Assembly (NCBI GenBank): GCA_016704145.1
Contig: JADJAS010000007.1
Location: 1,612,001-1,676,000, forward strand
Source: Rhodocyclaceae bacterium
GTDB lineage: Bacteria; Pseudomonadota; Gammaproteobacteria; Burkholderiales; Rhodocyclaceae
DNA: 64,000 bases
Direction of reading: 5' to 3'
Shown here one piece after another: positions 56,835-64,000 of this stretch. Position numbers and translations under genes: made by a program. Position 1 is the first letter of the stretch, and each line of letters begins with the position of its first letter. Below the pieces are notes generated by a model, which ran no database searches, was not told the origin of the DNA, and saw nothing but the letters and a program-made list of their open reading frames with translations.

Positions 56835-59659
56835 ACGCTCTCCAGGAACCCGATCTCGGCACGCCGGCGCCGCAAGCCTGCGCGGACGGCGTGTCGCCGC
56901 CGCTGACTTTGCGCATCGACGGCATTGAGGTCGTCGTGCCGTCCGGAACTTCCGTGATGCGGGCGGCCGCGCTGGCCGGCGTGGCGATCCCCAGACTCTG
57001 CGCAACTGACTGTCTGCAAGCGGTTGGCGCCTGCCGGCTTTGTCTCGTCGAGATCGAGGGCCGCAAGGGCTATCCCGCTTCCTGCACCACGCCGGTCGAG
57101 GCCGGCATGGCCGTGCGCACGCGGTCGCCACGCCTGGCCGAGCTGCGGCGCAATGTCATGGAGCTGACCCTGTCCGACCACCCGCTCGATTGCCTGACCT
57201 GCGCCGCCAACGGCGATTGCGAGTTGCAGGACATGGCGGCGGCGGTGGGCCTGCGCGAAGTCCGCTTTGGGTTGTCTGGCGCCAACCACCTGGCCGAGCC
57301 ACGCGACGACTCCAACCCCTATTTCGGCTACGACCCGGCCAAGTGCATTGTCTGCTACCGCTGCGTGCGCGCCTGCGAGGAGCAGCAGGGCAGCTTCGCC
57401 ATCACGGCGGCGGGTCGGGGCTTCGCCGCGCGCATCGTCGCCGGTGCCTCGTCGTTCCTCGAATCCGAATGCGTCTCCTGCGGCGCCTGCGTGAAGGTTT
57501 GCCCGACCGCCACCCTGATCGAGCGCACCGCCGTCGCCGCCGGCTCGGTGGAGCGCGTCGTCGAGACGACCTGCGCCTACTGCGGCGTCGGCTGCGGCTT
57601 CCGCGCCGAACTGGACGGGCCGCCCGACGCACCGACCATCGTGCGCATGACGCCGTCGAAGCGCGGGGCCGCCAACCTCGGCCATGCCTGCGTCAAGGGC
57701 CGCTTCGCCTGGGGCTACGCCACGCACAAGGATCGCGTCACCAAGCCGATGATCCGCGACCGTATCGCCGATCCCTGGCGCGAAGTCTCCTGGGACGAGG
57801 CGCTGCGCCATGCCGCCGGCGAGTTCCGTCGCATCCAGCGGCAGCACGGCCGCGACGCCGTCGGCGCCATCGTTTCCAGCCGCTGCACCAACGAGGAAGA
57901 CTATCTGGTGCAGAAGCTGGTGCGCGCCGCCTTCGGCAACAACAACGTCGATACCTGCGCCCGCGTCTGCCACTCGCCGACCGGCTATGGGCTCGGCCAG
58001 ACGCTGGGCACGTCGGCCGGCACGCAGACCTTCGCCTCCATCGCGCACGCCGACGTCATCATGGTCATCGGCGCCAATCCGGGCGCGGCGCATCCGGTGT
58101 TCGCCTCGCGGCTCAAGCGCCGCGTCCGCGCCGGCGCGCGGCTGATCGTCATCGATCCACGCGCCATCGACCTGGTCGATGCGCCGCACGTGCGCGCCGA
58201 TGCCCATCTGCAACTGCGCCCCGGCACCAACGTCGCCGTGCTGACGGCGCTGGCCCATGTCATCGTCACCGAGGGCCTGATGGACGAGGCGTTCGTCGCC
58301 GCGCGTTGCGAGCGGCAGTCCTTCGTCGACTGGCACAATTTCGTCGCCCGTTCGGAGAACTCGCCCGAGGCGCTGGCCGAGGCCAGCGGCGTGCCGGCCG
58401 CCCAGGTACGCGCCGCCGCGCGGCTTTATGCCACCGGCGGCAATGCCGCCATCTATTATGGCCTTGGCGTCACCGAGCATGCGCAGGGGTCAACGGCGGT
58501 GATCGCCATCGCCAACCTGGCCATGGCCACCGGCAACCTCGGCCGCGAAGGCGTCGGCGTCAATCCGCTGCGCGGCCAGAACAACGTCCAGGGCTCCTGC
58601 GACATGGGCGGCTTTCCGCACGAGCTGCCCGGCTACCGGCATGTGTCCGACGCGGCGACGCGCGCTTGCTTCGAGCGCGCCTGGGGCGTCGAACTGCCGC
58701 CGACGCCCGGCCTGCGCATTCCCAACATGTTCGACGCCGCGCTCGACGGCTCCTTCCGCGGCCTCTACTGCCAGGGCGAGGATCCGGCGCAGTCCGATCC
58801 CGACATCGGACACGTCAAGGCGGCGCTGGCCGCCATGGAATGCGTGGTGGTGCAGGATCTGTTCCTCAACGAGACCGCCCGGTTCGCCCACGTTTTTCTG
58901 CCCGGTTCATCCTTCCTGGAAAAGGACGGCACGTTCACCAATGCCGAGCGGCGCATCTCGCGCGTTCGGCGCGTCATGCCGCCCCTGGCGGGCATGGCCG
59001 ACTGGCAGGTGACCATGGCGCTGTCCGAGGCGCTTGGCTATCCGATGAACTACGGGCATCCTTCTGAGATCATGGACGAGATCGCTCGTCTCACGCCGAC
59101 CTTCGCCGGCGTCGGTTACGACAAGCTGGAACGCCTCGGCAGCCTGCAATGGCCGTGCAACGATGCCGCGCCCGAGGGCACGCCGACCATGCACGTCGGT
59201 GGTTTTCCGTCGCGTCCCGACGGCAAGGGGCGCTTCATGATCACGCAGTACGTGCCGAGCGACGAACAGGCGACGCGCAAGTATCCGCTGCTGCTCACCA
59301 CCGGCCGCGTGCTGGCGCAATACAACGTCGGCGCGCAGACGCGGCGGACCGCGAACCTGCGCTTCCACGCCGAGGATCGGCTGGAAATCCACCCGCACGA
59401 TGCCGGGGAGCGCGGCATCGCCGACGGCGACTGGGTCGGCCTCGAATCGCGCGCCGGCGCCACCGAATTGCGCGCCGAAGTCACCGCGCGGGTGCAACCG
59501 GGCGTGGTCTACACGACCTTCCATTTTCCGGAGTCGGGCGCCAACATCGTCACCACCGACAGTTCCGACTGGGCGACCGATTGCCCTGAATACAAGGTGA
59601 CGGCGGTGCAGGTGAGCCGGCGAACGCGGCCGTCGGCGCCGGCGGAGCGCGTGCCATGA
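56831..59659 (+). CDS. fdsA: NAD-dependent formate dehydrogenase, alpha (catalytic) subunit
   Basis: A 942-residue molybdenum enzyme. An N-terminal [2Fe-2S] ferredoxin domain (RIDGIEVVVPSGTS, CLQAVGACRLCLVE) is followed by a His-Cys3 motif (DHPLDCLTCAANGDCELQ), two [4Fe-4S] motifs (CIVCYRCVRACEE, CVSCGACVKVCPT), the cluster at TCAYCGVGCGF and the bis-MGD domains. The molybdenum ligand is Cys in DTCARVCHSPTGYG, not selenocysteine. It oxidises formate to CO2 in the cytoplasm. An opposite-strand 23-bp repeat copy encodes DGVSPPLTL in the leader before the first domain. Confidence 0.96.
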   Translation: MNALQEPDLGTPAPQACADGVSPPLTLRIDGIEVVVPSGTSVMRAAALAGVAIPRLCATDCLQAVGACRLCLVEIEGRKGYPASCTTPVEAGMAVRTRSPRLAELRRNVMELTLSDHPLDCLTCAANGDCELQDMAAAVGLREVRFGLSGANHLAEPRDDSNPYFGYDPAKCIVCYRCVRACEEQQGSFAITAAGRGFAARIVAGASSFLESECVSCGACVKVCPTATLIERTAVAAGSVERVVETTCAYCGVGCGFRAELDGPPDAPTIVRMTPSKRGAANLGHACVKGRFAWGYATHKDRVTKPMIRDRIADPWREVSWDEALRHAAGEFRRIQRQHGRDAVGAIVSSRCTNEEDYLVQKLVRAAFGNNNVDTCARVCHSPTGYGLGQTLGTSAGTQTFASIAHADVIMVIGANPGAAHPVFASRLKRRVRAGARLIVIDPRAIDLVDAPHVRADAHLQLRPGTNVAVLTALAHVIVTEGLMDEAFVAARCERQSFVDWHNFVARSENSPEALAEASGVPAAQVRAAARLYATGGNAAIYYGLGVTEHAQGSTAVIAIANLAMATGNLGREGVGVNPLRGQNNVQGSCDMGGFPHELPGYRHVSDAATRACFERAWGVELPPTPGLRIPNMFDAALDGSFRGLYCQGEDPAQSDPDIGHVKAALAAMECVVVQDLFLNETARFAHVFLPGSSFLEKDGTFTNAERRISRVRRVMPPLAGMADWQVTMALSEALGYPMNYGHPSEIMDEIARLTPTFAGVGYDKLERLGSLQWPCNDAAPEGTPTMHVGGFPSRPDGKGRFMITQYVPSDEQATRKYPLLLTTGRVLAQYNVGAQTRRTANLRFHAEDRLEIHPHDAGERGIADGDWVGLESRAGATELRAEVTARVQPGVVYTTFHFPESGANIVTTDSSDWATDCPEYKVTAVQVSRRTRPSAPAERVP
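56888..56910 (-). repeat. 23-bp dispersed repeat, copy 18 (coding)
   Basis: At the 5' end of fdsA, opposite strand, read DGVSPPLTL. Two differences from consensus, at positions 10 and 12. Confidence 0.75.
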
Positions 59660-59871
59660 ATCCCGTCAAGCTGATCCGGATGGCCAACCGCATCGGCGGT
59701 TTCTTTGCCGCCATGCCCGACCGCGAGCAGGCGATCGGCGACGTGGCCAGCCACATCGCCCGTACCTGGGAACCGCGCATGATTCGCGACTTGCGCGCGC
59801 ACATGGTTAACCATGGCGCCGCCGGGCTTTCCGACATCGTGCGCGCGGCGCTGGCCCGGCTGCCTCGGTGA
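59656..59871 (+). CDS. fdsD: Formate dehydrogenase, delta subunit
   Basis: A 71-residue FdsD-family protein: MNPVKLIRMANRIGGFFAAM, ASHIARTWEPRMIRDLRAH and a helical end. A small assembly or stability factor of the soluble formate dehydrogenase. Overlaps fdsA by 4 bases. The fdsC gene (FdhD-type sulfur carrier) that separates fdsA and fdsD in Cupriavidus is absent here. Confidence 0.92.
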   Translation: MNPVKLIRMANRIGGFFAAMPDREQAIGDVASHIARTWEPRMIRDLRAHMVNHGAAGLSDIVRAALARLPR

Positions 59872-60512
59872 CCGGCGACGATATGTCCGAGCTGCCCGCG
59901 GCCGTGCTCGCCACCGCCAAGGCAATGAACGTCGAGCGGCTCAATCGCGGCGCGGCCGGCAACGTCAGCGTCCGTTGCGGCGATGGCTTCCTGATCACGC
60001 CGACCGGCATGGCCTACGATGCCTGCGCGTCCGAGGATGTCGTCTTCATGGGACTGGATGGTCGCATCGACGGCCGGCGCAAGCCCTCGTCGGAATGGCG
60101 TTTTCACCGCGACATCTACGCCGCGCGGCCCGAGGCCGGCGCCATCGTGCATGCCCACGCACCTTTCGCCGTCAGCCTCGCCTGCATGGGCATGGCCATT
60201 CCACCCTTCCACTACATGGTCGCCCGCTTTGGCGGCATCGATGTCCGCTGCGCCGACTACGCCACCTTCGGCAGCCAGGAACTGTCCAGCGCCGTCGTCA
60301 CGGCGCTGGCGGACCGCTGCGCCTGCCTGATGGCGCATCACGGCATGGTGGTGTTCGGCCGCCACCTCGACCACGCGCTGGCGCTGGCGGTCGAACTCGA
60401 AGCGCTCTGCGAGCAGTACTGGCGCGTCCTGCAGATCGGCGCGCCGCGACTGCTGACTTTGGGCGAGATGGCGCGGGTGCTGGAAAAGTTTGCCGACTAC
60501 GGTCGGCAGTAA
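59868..60512 (+). CDS. Class II aldolase/adducin family protein
   Basis: A 214-residue zinc aldolase of the fuculose-phosphate type. Motifs: NRGAAGNVSVRCGDGFLITP, SSEWRFHRDIY (catalytic Glu), IVHAHAPFAVSLA (two zinc His) and LMAHHGMVVFG (third zinc His). The presence of mtnA five kilobases upstream suggests it could split methylthioribulose-1-phosphate, as in the DHAP shunt, but other phosphosugars are possible. The GTG start overlaps fdsD; an ATG five codons on is an alternative. A 23-bp repeat copy encodes GAPRLLTL near the C-terminus. Confidence 0.87.
   Translation: MTGDDMSELPAAVLATAKAMNVERLNRGAAGNVSVRCGDGFLITPTGMAYDACASEDVVFMGLDGRIDGRRKPSSEWRFHRDIYAARPEAGAIVHAHAPFAVSLACMGMAIPPFHYMVARFGGIDVRCADYATFGSQELSSAVVTALADRCACLMAHHGMVVFGRHLDHALALAVELEALCEQYWRVLQIGAPRLLTLGEMARVLEKFADYGRQ
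60438..60460 (-). repeat. 23-bp dispersed repeat, copy 19 (coding)
   Basis: In the aldolase gene, opposite strand, read GAPRLLTL. The right arm has the GCGGCGCGCC form; one change in the left arm. Confidence 0.72.
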
Positions 60513-60672
60513 GCCATGTTGTTGCAGGAAGGAGTCCCATGGGGTTGTCGTTGTTTTTTACATTCCTCTGGCCGCCATTTAATAACCACATGATGTTCAA
60601 TATAAATTGTTATTGGCACTAGGATTGCTTGTTCTTAGAGATGTCTTGCTGAAAGTGAAAGGGGGGAGAGGA
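60513..60672. other. Lower-GC intergenic region before the PEP-CTERM gene
   Basis: Much richer in A and T than the rest (for example AATATAAATTGTTATTGG), with no gene seen. TTGTTATTGGCACT and TAGGATTGC could hold a promoter but no clear hexamer pair stands out. The composition suggests imported DNA starting about here. Confidence 0.4.
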
Positions 60673-61392
60673 ATGAAAACCATTAATTTCGCCACTTTTG
60701 CAGTGGCTGCGGCATTCACCGGAACTTGCCACGCGGCTCTGCATGACCGAGGCGGTGGCTTGATATACGACGATGTTCTCAATATCACTTGGCTGAAGGA
60801 CGCAAATTTCGCCAAGACCAGCGGATACGACACCGACGGCGTTATGAGTTGGAGCGACGCCTCAACTTGGGCTGCAAATCTGGTTTATGGGGGTTATGGC
60901 GATTGGCGGTTGCCCAAGGTCTTGGATGCTGACCAGGACGGTTGCAACTTCGCTTACCAGGCAACGGATTGCGGTTACAACGTTAACATTGCTACTGGAG
61001 AAATGGCGCACCTCTGGTATGTCGACTTCGGCAACTTGGCTTATCGAGATACCTTGGGTAATTTGCAAGCCGGGTATGGCCTAGCCGACAATCCCGGTGA
61101 CTTGAACGATGAAAGTCTTTTCCTGAACCTGACAAAAGGGGGGTATTGGTCGGGTATCCCCTATGGCCCCAACCCAAACGCGGAAGCTTGGTATTTCGTC
61201 ATGGACTTGGGCTTGCAGGACTATTTTAGTGGGAGCAGTCTTTTTTATGCGTGGGCGGTTCGTGATGGCGACAGCACCGTTGCTGTTCCCGAACCAGAAA
61301 CAGCCGTGCTCGCCTTGATGGCTCTCATGGGCATGGGCTTGGTGGGGGGTATCCGATGCGTTCCGCATCATGCTTACGCGCGTTGCCCGTGA
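60673..61392 (+). CDS. DUF1566-like PEP-CTERM exported protein, C-terminus replaced
   Basis: A 239-residue exported protein. It has a signal peptide (INFATFAVAAAFTGTCHA), then a DUF1566-like domain (GLIYDDVLNITWLKDANF; WAANLVYGGYGDWRLPKV; SLFYAWAVRDGDS). The C-terminus has the PEP-CTERM sorting start VPEPETAVLALMALMGMGLVGG, written here in two parts (VPEPETAVLA and LMALMGMGLVGG), but the usual arginine-rich end is missing: the frame runs into RelB-type antitoxin DNA and stops after HAYARCP. Base composition is lower in GC than neighbours. The exosortase is not in the window. GGGAGAGG precedes the ATG. Confidence 0.75.
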   Translation: MKTINFATFAVAAAFTGTCHAALHDRGGGLIYDDVLNITWLKDANFAKTSGYDTDGVMSWSDASTWAANLVYGGYGDWRLPKVLDADQDGCNFAYQATDCGYNVNIATGEMAHLWYVDFGNLAYRDTLGNLQAGYGLADNPGDLNDESLFLNLTKGGYWSGIPYGPNPNAEAWYFVMDLGLQDYFSGSSLFYAWAVRDGDSTVAVPEPETAVLALMALMGMGLVGGIRCVPHHAYARCP

Positions 61393-61525
61393 AAAGGCTC
61401 TGCCGTTCGAGCCTTTGGTTCCGAACGAGACCACCATCGCCGCCATGCGCGAGGCTCGCGCCGGCAACCTCAAGAGCTTCGATAGCGTTGGGGCGCTGAT
61501 GGCCGACCTACATGCGGAGGATTGA
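61349..61525 (+). pseudogene. RelB/DinJ antitoxin lacking its N-terminal DNA-binding half
   Basis: From about 61349 frame 2 reads VSDAFRIMLTRVAREKALPF, then EPLVPNETTIAAMREARAG and DSVGALMADLHAED and stop, which is the C-terminal two thirds of a RelB/DinJ antitoxin. The ribbon-helix-helix start is gone, replaced by the end of the PEP-CTERM gene. An internal ATG (61370, MLTRVARE) could still give a 51-residue toxin-binding peptide. The stop overlaps the YafQ start. Confidence 0.8.
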
Positions 61526-61791
61526 GCCGACCGGCCTTCAGGCGTGACTACAAACGCGAGGCCAAGGGGCGGCATCGCGCAACGCTGGATGCTGAATTGG
61601 AACCGGTCATTCGGGCTCTCGCAAACGATCGGTCGCTGGAGCCTCGGTACCGCGACCATGCCCTTGCCGGTGACTGGAAGGATCACCGGGATTGCCACAT
61701 CAAGCCGGACTTGGTGTTGGTCTATCGGAAGCCAGATGTCGAGACATTACAACTCGTTCGGCTTGGCTCGCATGGCGAGCTTGGCTTGTAG
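61522..61791 (+). CDS. YafQ-family mRNA interferase toxin
   Basis: An 89-residue RelE-superfamily toxin. FRRDYKREAKGRHR, then PRYRDHALAGDWKDHRDCHI and KPDLVLVYRK are the YafQ signature, including the His and Asp residues of the active site. It should cleave mRNA in the ribosome. The start is TTG with GGAGG directly upstream, in the antitoxin stop. It appears intact although its antitoxin is truncated. Confidence 0.88.
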   Translation: MSRPAFRRDYKREAKGRHRATLDAELEPVIRALANDRSLEPRYRDHALAGDWKDHRDCHIKPDLVLVYRKPDVETLQLVRLGSHGELGL

Positions 61792-61865
61792 CATTCAAGC
61801 CGCGGGGCATCCCTGTTTCATTTTTGGCGCGCACCTATAATGGTGCTTTGCCGCCGGAGTCCGCC

Positions 61866-62708
61866 ATGCGTTTCGAAGGAAGCTCGACCTACGTTGCCAC
61901 CGCCGACCTGAAGCTGGCGGTGAACGCCGCCATTACCCTGCAACGTCCGCTGCTGATCAAGGGCGAACCGGGCACGGGCAAGACCATGCTGGCCGAGGAA
62001 GTGGCGGCGGCGCTGCGGCTGCCGCTGCTGCAATGGCACGTGAAATCGACCACCAAGGCGCAGCAGGGCCTGTACGAATACGATGCCGTGTCGCGCCTGC
62101 GCGATTCGCAGCTGGGCGACGACCGTGTTCGCCACATCGGCAACTACATCGTCAAGGGCGTGCTGTGGCAGGCTTTCGAGGCCGAGGAGCCGACGGTGAT
62201 CCTGATCGACGAGATCGACAAGGCCGACATCGAGTTCCCGAACGATCTGCTGCGCGAACTTGACCGCATGGAGTTCCATGTGTACGAGACGCGCGAGACC
62301 ATCCGCGCCCGTCATCGGCCCATTGTCTTCATCACTTCGAACAACGAGAAGGAACTGCCGGACGCCTTCCTGCGCCGCTGCTTTTTCCACTACATCCAGT
62401 TCCCCGACCGCGAAACGATGGTGCGCATCGTGGACGTGCATTTCCCCGGCCTCAAGAAAGAATTGCTCACGGAGGCGCTGGAAGTCTTCTTCGGCCTGCG
62501 CGAGGTGCCGGGACTGAAGAAGAAGCCCTCGACCTCGGAACTCATCGACTGGCTGAAGCTGCTGCTGGCCGAGGACATTCCGCCCGAGGTGCTGCATTCG
62601 AAGGACAAGAAAGTGGTGGTGCCGCCGCTGCACGGGGCGCTGCTCAAGAACGAGCAGGACATCCACCTGTTCGAGCGGCTGGTGTTCATGGCCCAGCGCA
62701 ACCGCTGA
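61866..62708 (+). CDS. MoxR-family AAA+ ATPase
   Basis: A 280-residue chaperone-like ATPase. Walker A LLIKGEPGTGKTMLAEEV, Walker B PTVILIDEIDKADIEF, sensor 1 IVFITSNNEKELPDAF and arginine finger LRRCFF. MoxR proteins work with VWA partners to insert metals or remodel large enzymes; the partner gene follows. The TGA stop is fused to a 23-bp repeat copy. Confidence 0.93.
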   Translation: MRFEGSSTYVATADLKLAVNAAITLQRPLLIKGEPGTGKTMLAEEVAAALRLPLLQWHVKSTTKAQQGLYEYDAVSRLRDSQLGDDRVRHIGNYIVKGVLWQAFEAEEPTVILIDEIDKADIEFPNDLLRELDRMEFHVYETRETIRARHRPIVFITSNNEKELPDAFLRRCFFHYIQFPDRETMVRIVDVHFPGLKKELLTEALEVFFGLREVPGLKKKPSTSELIDWLKLLLAEDIPPEVLHSKDKKVVVPPLHGALLKNEQDIHLFERLVFMAQRNR

Positions 62709-62730
62709 AAGTCAGCCGTGGCGACACGCC
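62708..62730 (+). repeat. 23-bp dispersed repeat, copy 20
   Basis: Starts with the last base of the MoxR TGA stop and fills most of the gap to the VWA gene. Identical to the copies at 9003 and 38508. Confidence 0.92.
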
Positions 62731-62740
62731 GCGCCGGATC

Positions 62741-63913
62741 ATGCTGATCGATTTCTTCCTCCACCTCAAGGCGCGCAAGCTGCCGGTGTCCACGCGCGAA
62801 TTCCTGATGCTGCTGGAAGCCCTGCGCGAGCGGGTGAGCGGCAACAGCATCGACGACTTTTACTTTCTGTCGCGGGCCTGCCTGGTCAAGGACGAAAGTC
62901 ACTACGACCGTTACGACCGGGCGTTCGGCGAGTACTTCAAGGGCGTGACCGAAATTCCCGGCCTGGAAAGCGAGCTGCCCGAGGAGTGGTTGCGCGCCAT
63001 GGCGAAGAAGCTGCTCAGCCCCGAGGAGAAAGCCAAGCTGGAGGCGCTCGGCTGGGACAAGCTGATGGAGGAGCTGAAGAAGCGGCTGGAGGAACAGAAG
63101 GGCCGGCACCAGGGCGGCGGCAAGTGGATCGGCACGGGGGGCACCAGCCCTTTCGGCAACAGTGGCTACCATCCAGAAGGCATCCGCATCGGCGGTGAAT
63201 CCGCGGGCAACCGCACGGCGGTGAAAGTTTGGGCCAACCGCGAGTTTCGCAACCTCGACGACAACGTCGAACTGGGCACGCGCAACATCAAGGTGGCGCT
63301 GCGCCGGCTGCGGCGCTTCGCCCGCGAGGGCGCCGCCGAGGAACTGGACCTCGACGAGACCATCCGCGGCACGGCACGCAATGCCGGCTGGCTGGACCTG
63401 AAGATGCGTCCGGAGCGGCACAACAAGGTCAAGGTGCTGCTGTTCCTCGACATTGGCGGTTCGATGGACGACCACGTGCGCGTCTGCGAGGAAATGTTCT
63501 CGGCGGCCAAGAGCGAGTTCAAGCATCTCGAGCACTTCTACTTCCATAACTGTGTCTACGACTTTGTCTGGAGCGACAACGTGCGCCGACATGGCGAGCG
63601 GCTGCCCTTGTGGGATGTCATGCACCGCTACGGCAACGACTACAAGCTGGTGCTGGTCGGCGACGCCACCATGAGCCCCTACGAGATCATGCATCCGGGC
63701 GGCTCGGTCGAGTACAACAACGAGGAGCCGGGCGCCGTCTGGCTGCGGCGCCTGCTCGACACCTACCCGGCCGCCATCTGGCTCAATCCCGAGCCGGAGG
63801 CTTCGTGGAACTACCGGCCGTCGATCGGGATGATCCGCGAGATCATGGAATCGCGCATGTTCCCCCTGACCCTCGATGGCCTGGCGCGGGCGATGCGCGA
63901 GTTGAACAAGTAG
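62741..63913 (+). CDS. VWA domain protein (CoxE-like), partner of MoxR
   Basis: A 390-residue protein. A helical N-terminal half (LIDFFLHLKARKLPVSTREF) is followed by a Gly-rich segment and a von Willebrand A domain with a modified metal site LLFLDIGGSMDDHV (DxGxS instead of DxSxS), then VLVGDATMSPYEI. This MoxR-VWA pair is common next to oxidases and dehydrogenases, where it helps assembly. No client enzyme is visible within the window downstream. Confidence 0.9.
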   Translation: MLIDFFLHLKARKLPVSTREFLMLLEALRERVSGNSIDDFYFLSRACLVKDESHYDRYDRAFGEYFKGVTEIPGLESELPEEWLRAMAKKLLSPEEKAKLEALGWDKLMEELKKRLEEQKGRHQGGGKWIGTGGTSPFGNSGYHPEGIRIGGESAGNRTAVKVWANREFRNLDDNVELGTRNIKVALRRLRRFAREGAAEELDLDETIRGTARNAGWLDLKMRPERHNKVKVLLFLDIGGSMDDHVRVCEEMFSAAKSEFKHLEHFYFHNCVYDFVWSDNVRRHGERLPLWDVMHRYGNDYKLVLVGDATMSPYEIMHPGGSVEYNNEEPGAVWLRRLLDTYPAAIWLNPEPEASWNYRPSIGMIREIMESRMFPLTLDGLARAMRELNK

Positions 63914-63919
63914 CGCCGC

Positions 63920-64000
63920 TCAGAGGATCGGCACGCCTTCCTTCTCGCCGCGTTCGTAGACCACGTTGGCGCGGCCGACGATCAGCGAATCGAGCTGGCC
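63920..64000 (-). CDS. C-terminal fragment of an unidentified protein
   Basis: Open from the right edge on the minus strand and ending in TGA. It reads GQLDSLIVGRANVVYERG, then EKEGVPIL and stop. Too short to identify. It converges on the VWA gene with a 6-base gap. Confidence 0.5.
   Translation of the reverse strand, partial: GQLDSLIVGRANVVYERGEKEGVPIL

Noticed and set aside
57930..57990. Possible selenocysteine in the formate dehydrogenase active site
   Set aside because: The codon at the molybdenum ligand position is TGC (Cys in RVCHSPT); there is no in-frame TGA.

Overview
This is a GC-rich bacterial chromosome segment, most likely from a betaproteobacterium (Rhodocyclales-like is a low-confidence guess). 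The support is an uninterrupted mraZ-to-lpxC division and cell-wall cluster with rnpB just upstream, a soluble NAD-dependent formate dehydrogenase operon (fdsGBA-D), a PEP-CTERM type protein, and a YraN-DiaA-DolP-like block divergent from rsmI. Genes are packed tightly: many stop/start overlaps of 4 bases, and frequent GTG or TTG starts.

Layout. 1-2.2 kb: two ion antiporters. 2.2-10.2 kb: an accessory island holding toxin-antitoxin (TA) modules (AbrB/PIN, DUF433/DUF5615, RHH/ParE, an orphan RHH, HigBA), a one-polypeptide MmeI-like restriction-modification enzyme, and an unrecognised coupled pair made of a coiled-coil J-domain-like protein and a HIRAN protein. Gene-tail relics lie between these modules. 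10.2-18.8 kb: an MFS carrier, a CbiX-like chelatase, an RND efflux operon with DUF2892 behind an ArsR/BigR-like palindrome, and a REC-PAS-PP2C signalling protein. 18.8-31 kb: uvrA, VapBC, YajR-like MFS, ssb, a TAXI protein, the envelope/heptose block, rsmI, pyrC and RNase P RNA. 31.2-49.4 kb: the dcw cluster (mraZ rsmH ftsL ftsI murE murF mraY murD ftsW murG murC murB ddl ftsQ ftsA ftsZ lpxC) with three MraZ boxes at its promoter. 49.4-54.8 kb: a DUF721 protein, an M23 peptidase, secA and mtnA. 54.9-60.5 kb: formate dehydrogenase followed by a class II aldolase. 60.5-61.8 kb: a lower-GC patch with a PEP-CTERM gene spliced onto a beheaded RelB antitoxin next to an intact YafQ toxin. 61.9-64 kb: a MoxR ATPase with its VWA partner, and the tail of an unidentified gene.

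The most striking signal is a 23-bp dispersed repeat that begins AAAGTCAGCC and ends GCGRCACGCC. I find 20 copies in 64 kb, on both strands. Seven lie between genes, and three of those are fused to stop codons. Thirteen lie inside reading frames, including mtnA (twice), murD (twice), murC (twice), murE, pyrC and fdsA. Several copies are identical over all 23 bases. Other anomalies are a MurE that lacks its N-terminal UDP-binding domain, an 83-bp palindrome-rich insert kept in frame in the RND pump, a dinucleotide duplication that breaks a DUF5615 toxin, and relics of the restriction enzyme's C-terminus in front of other TA genes.
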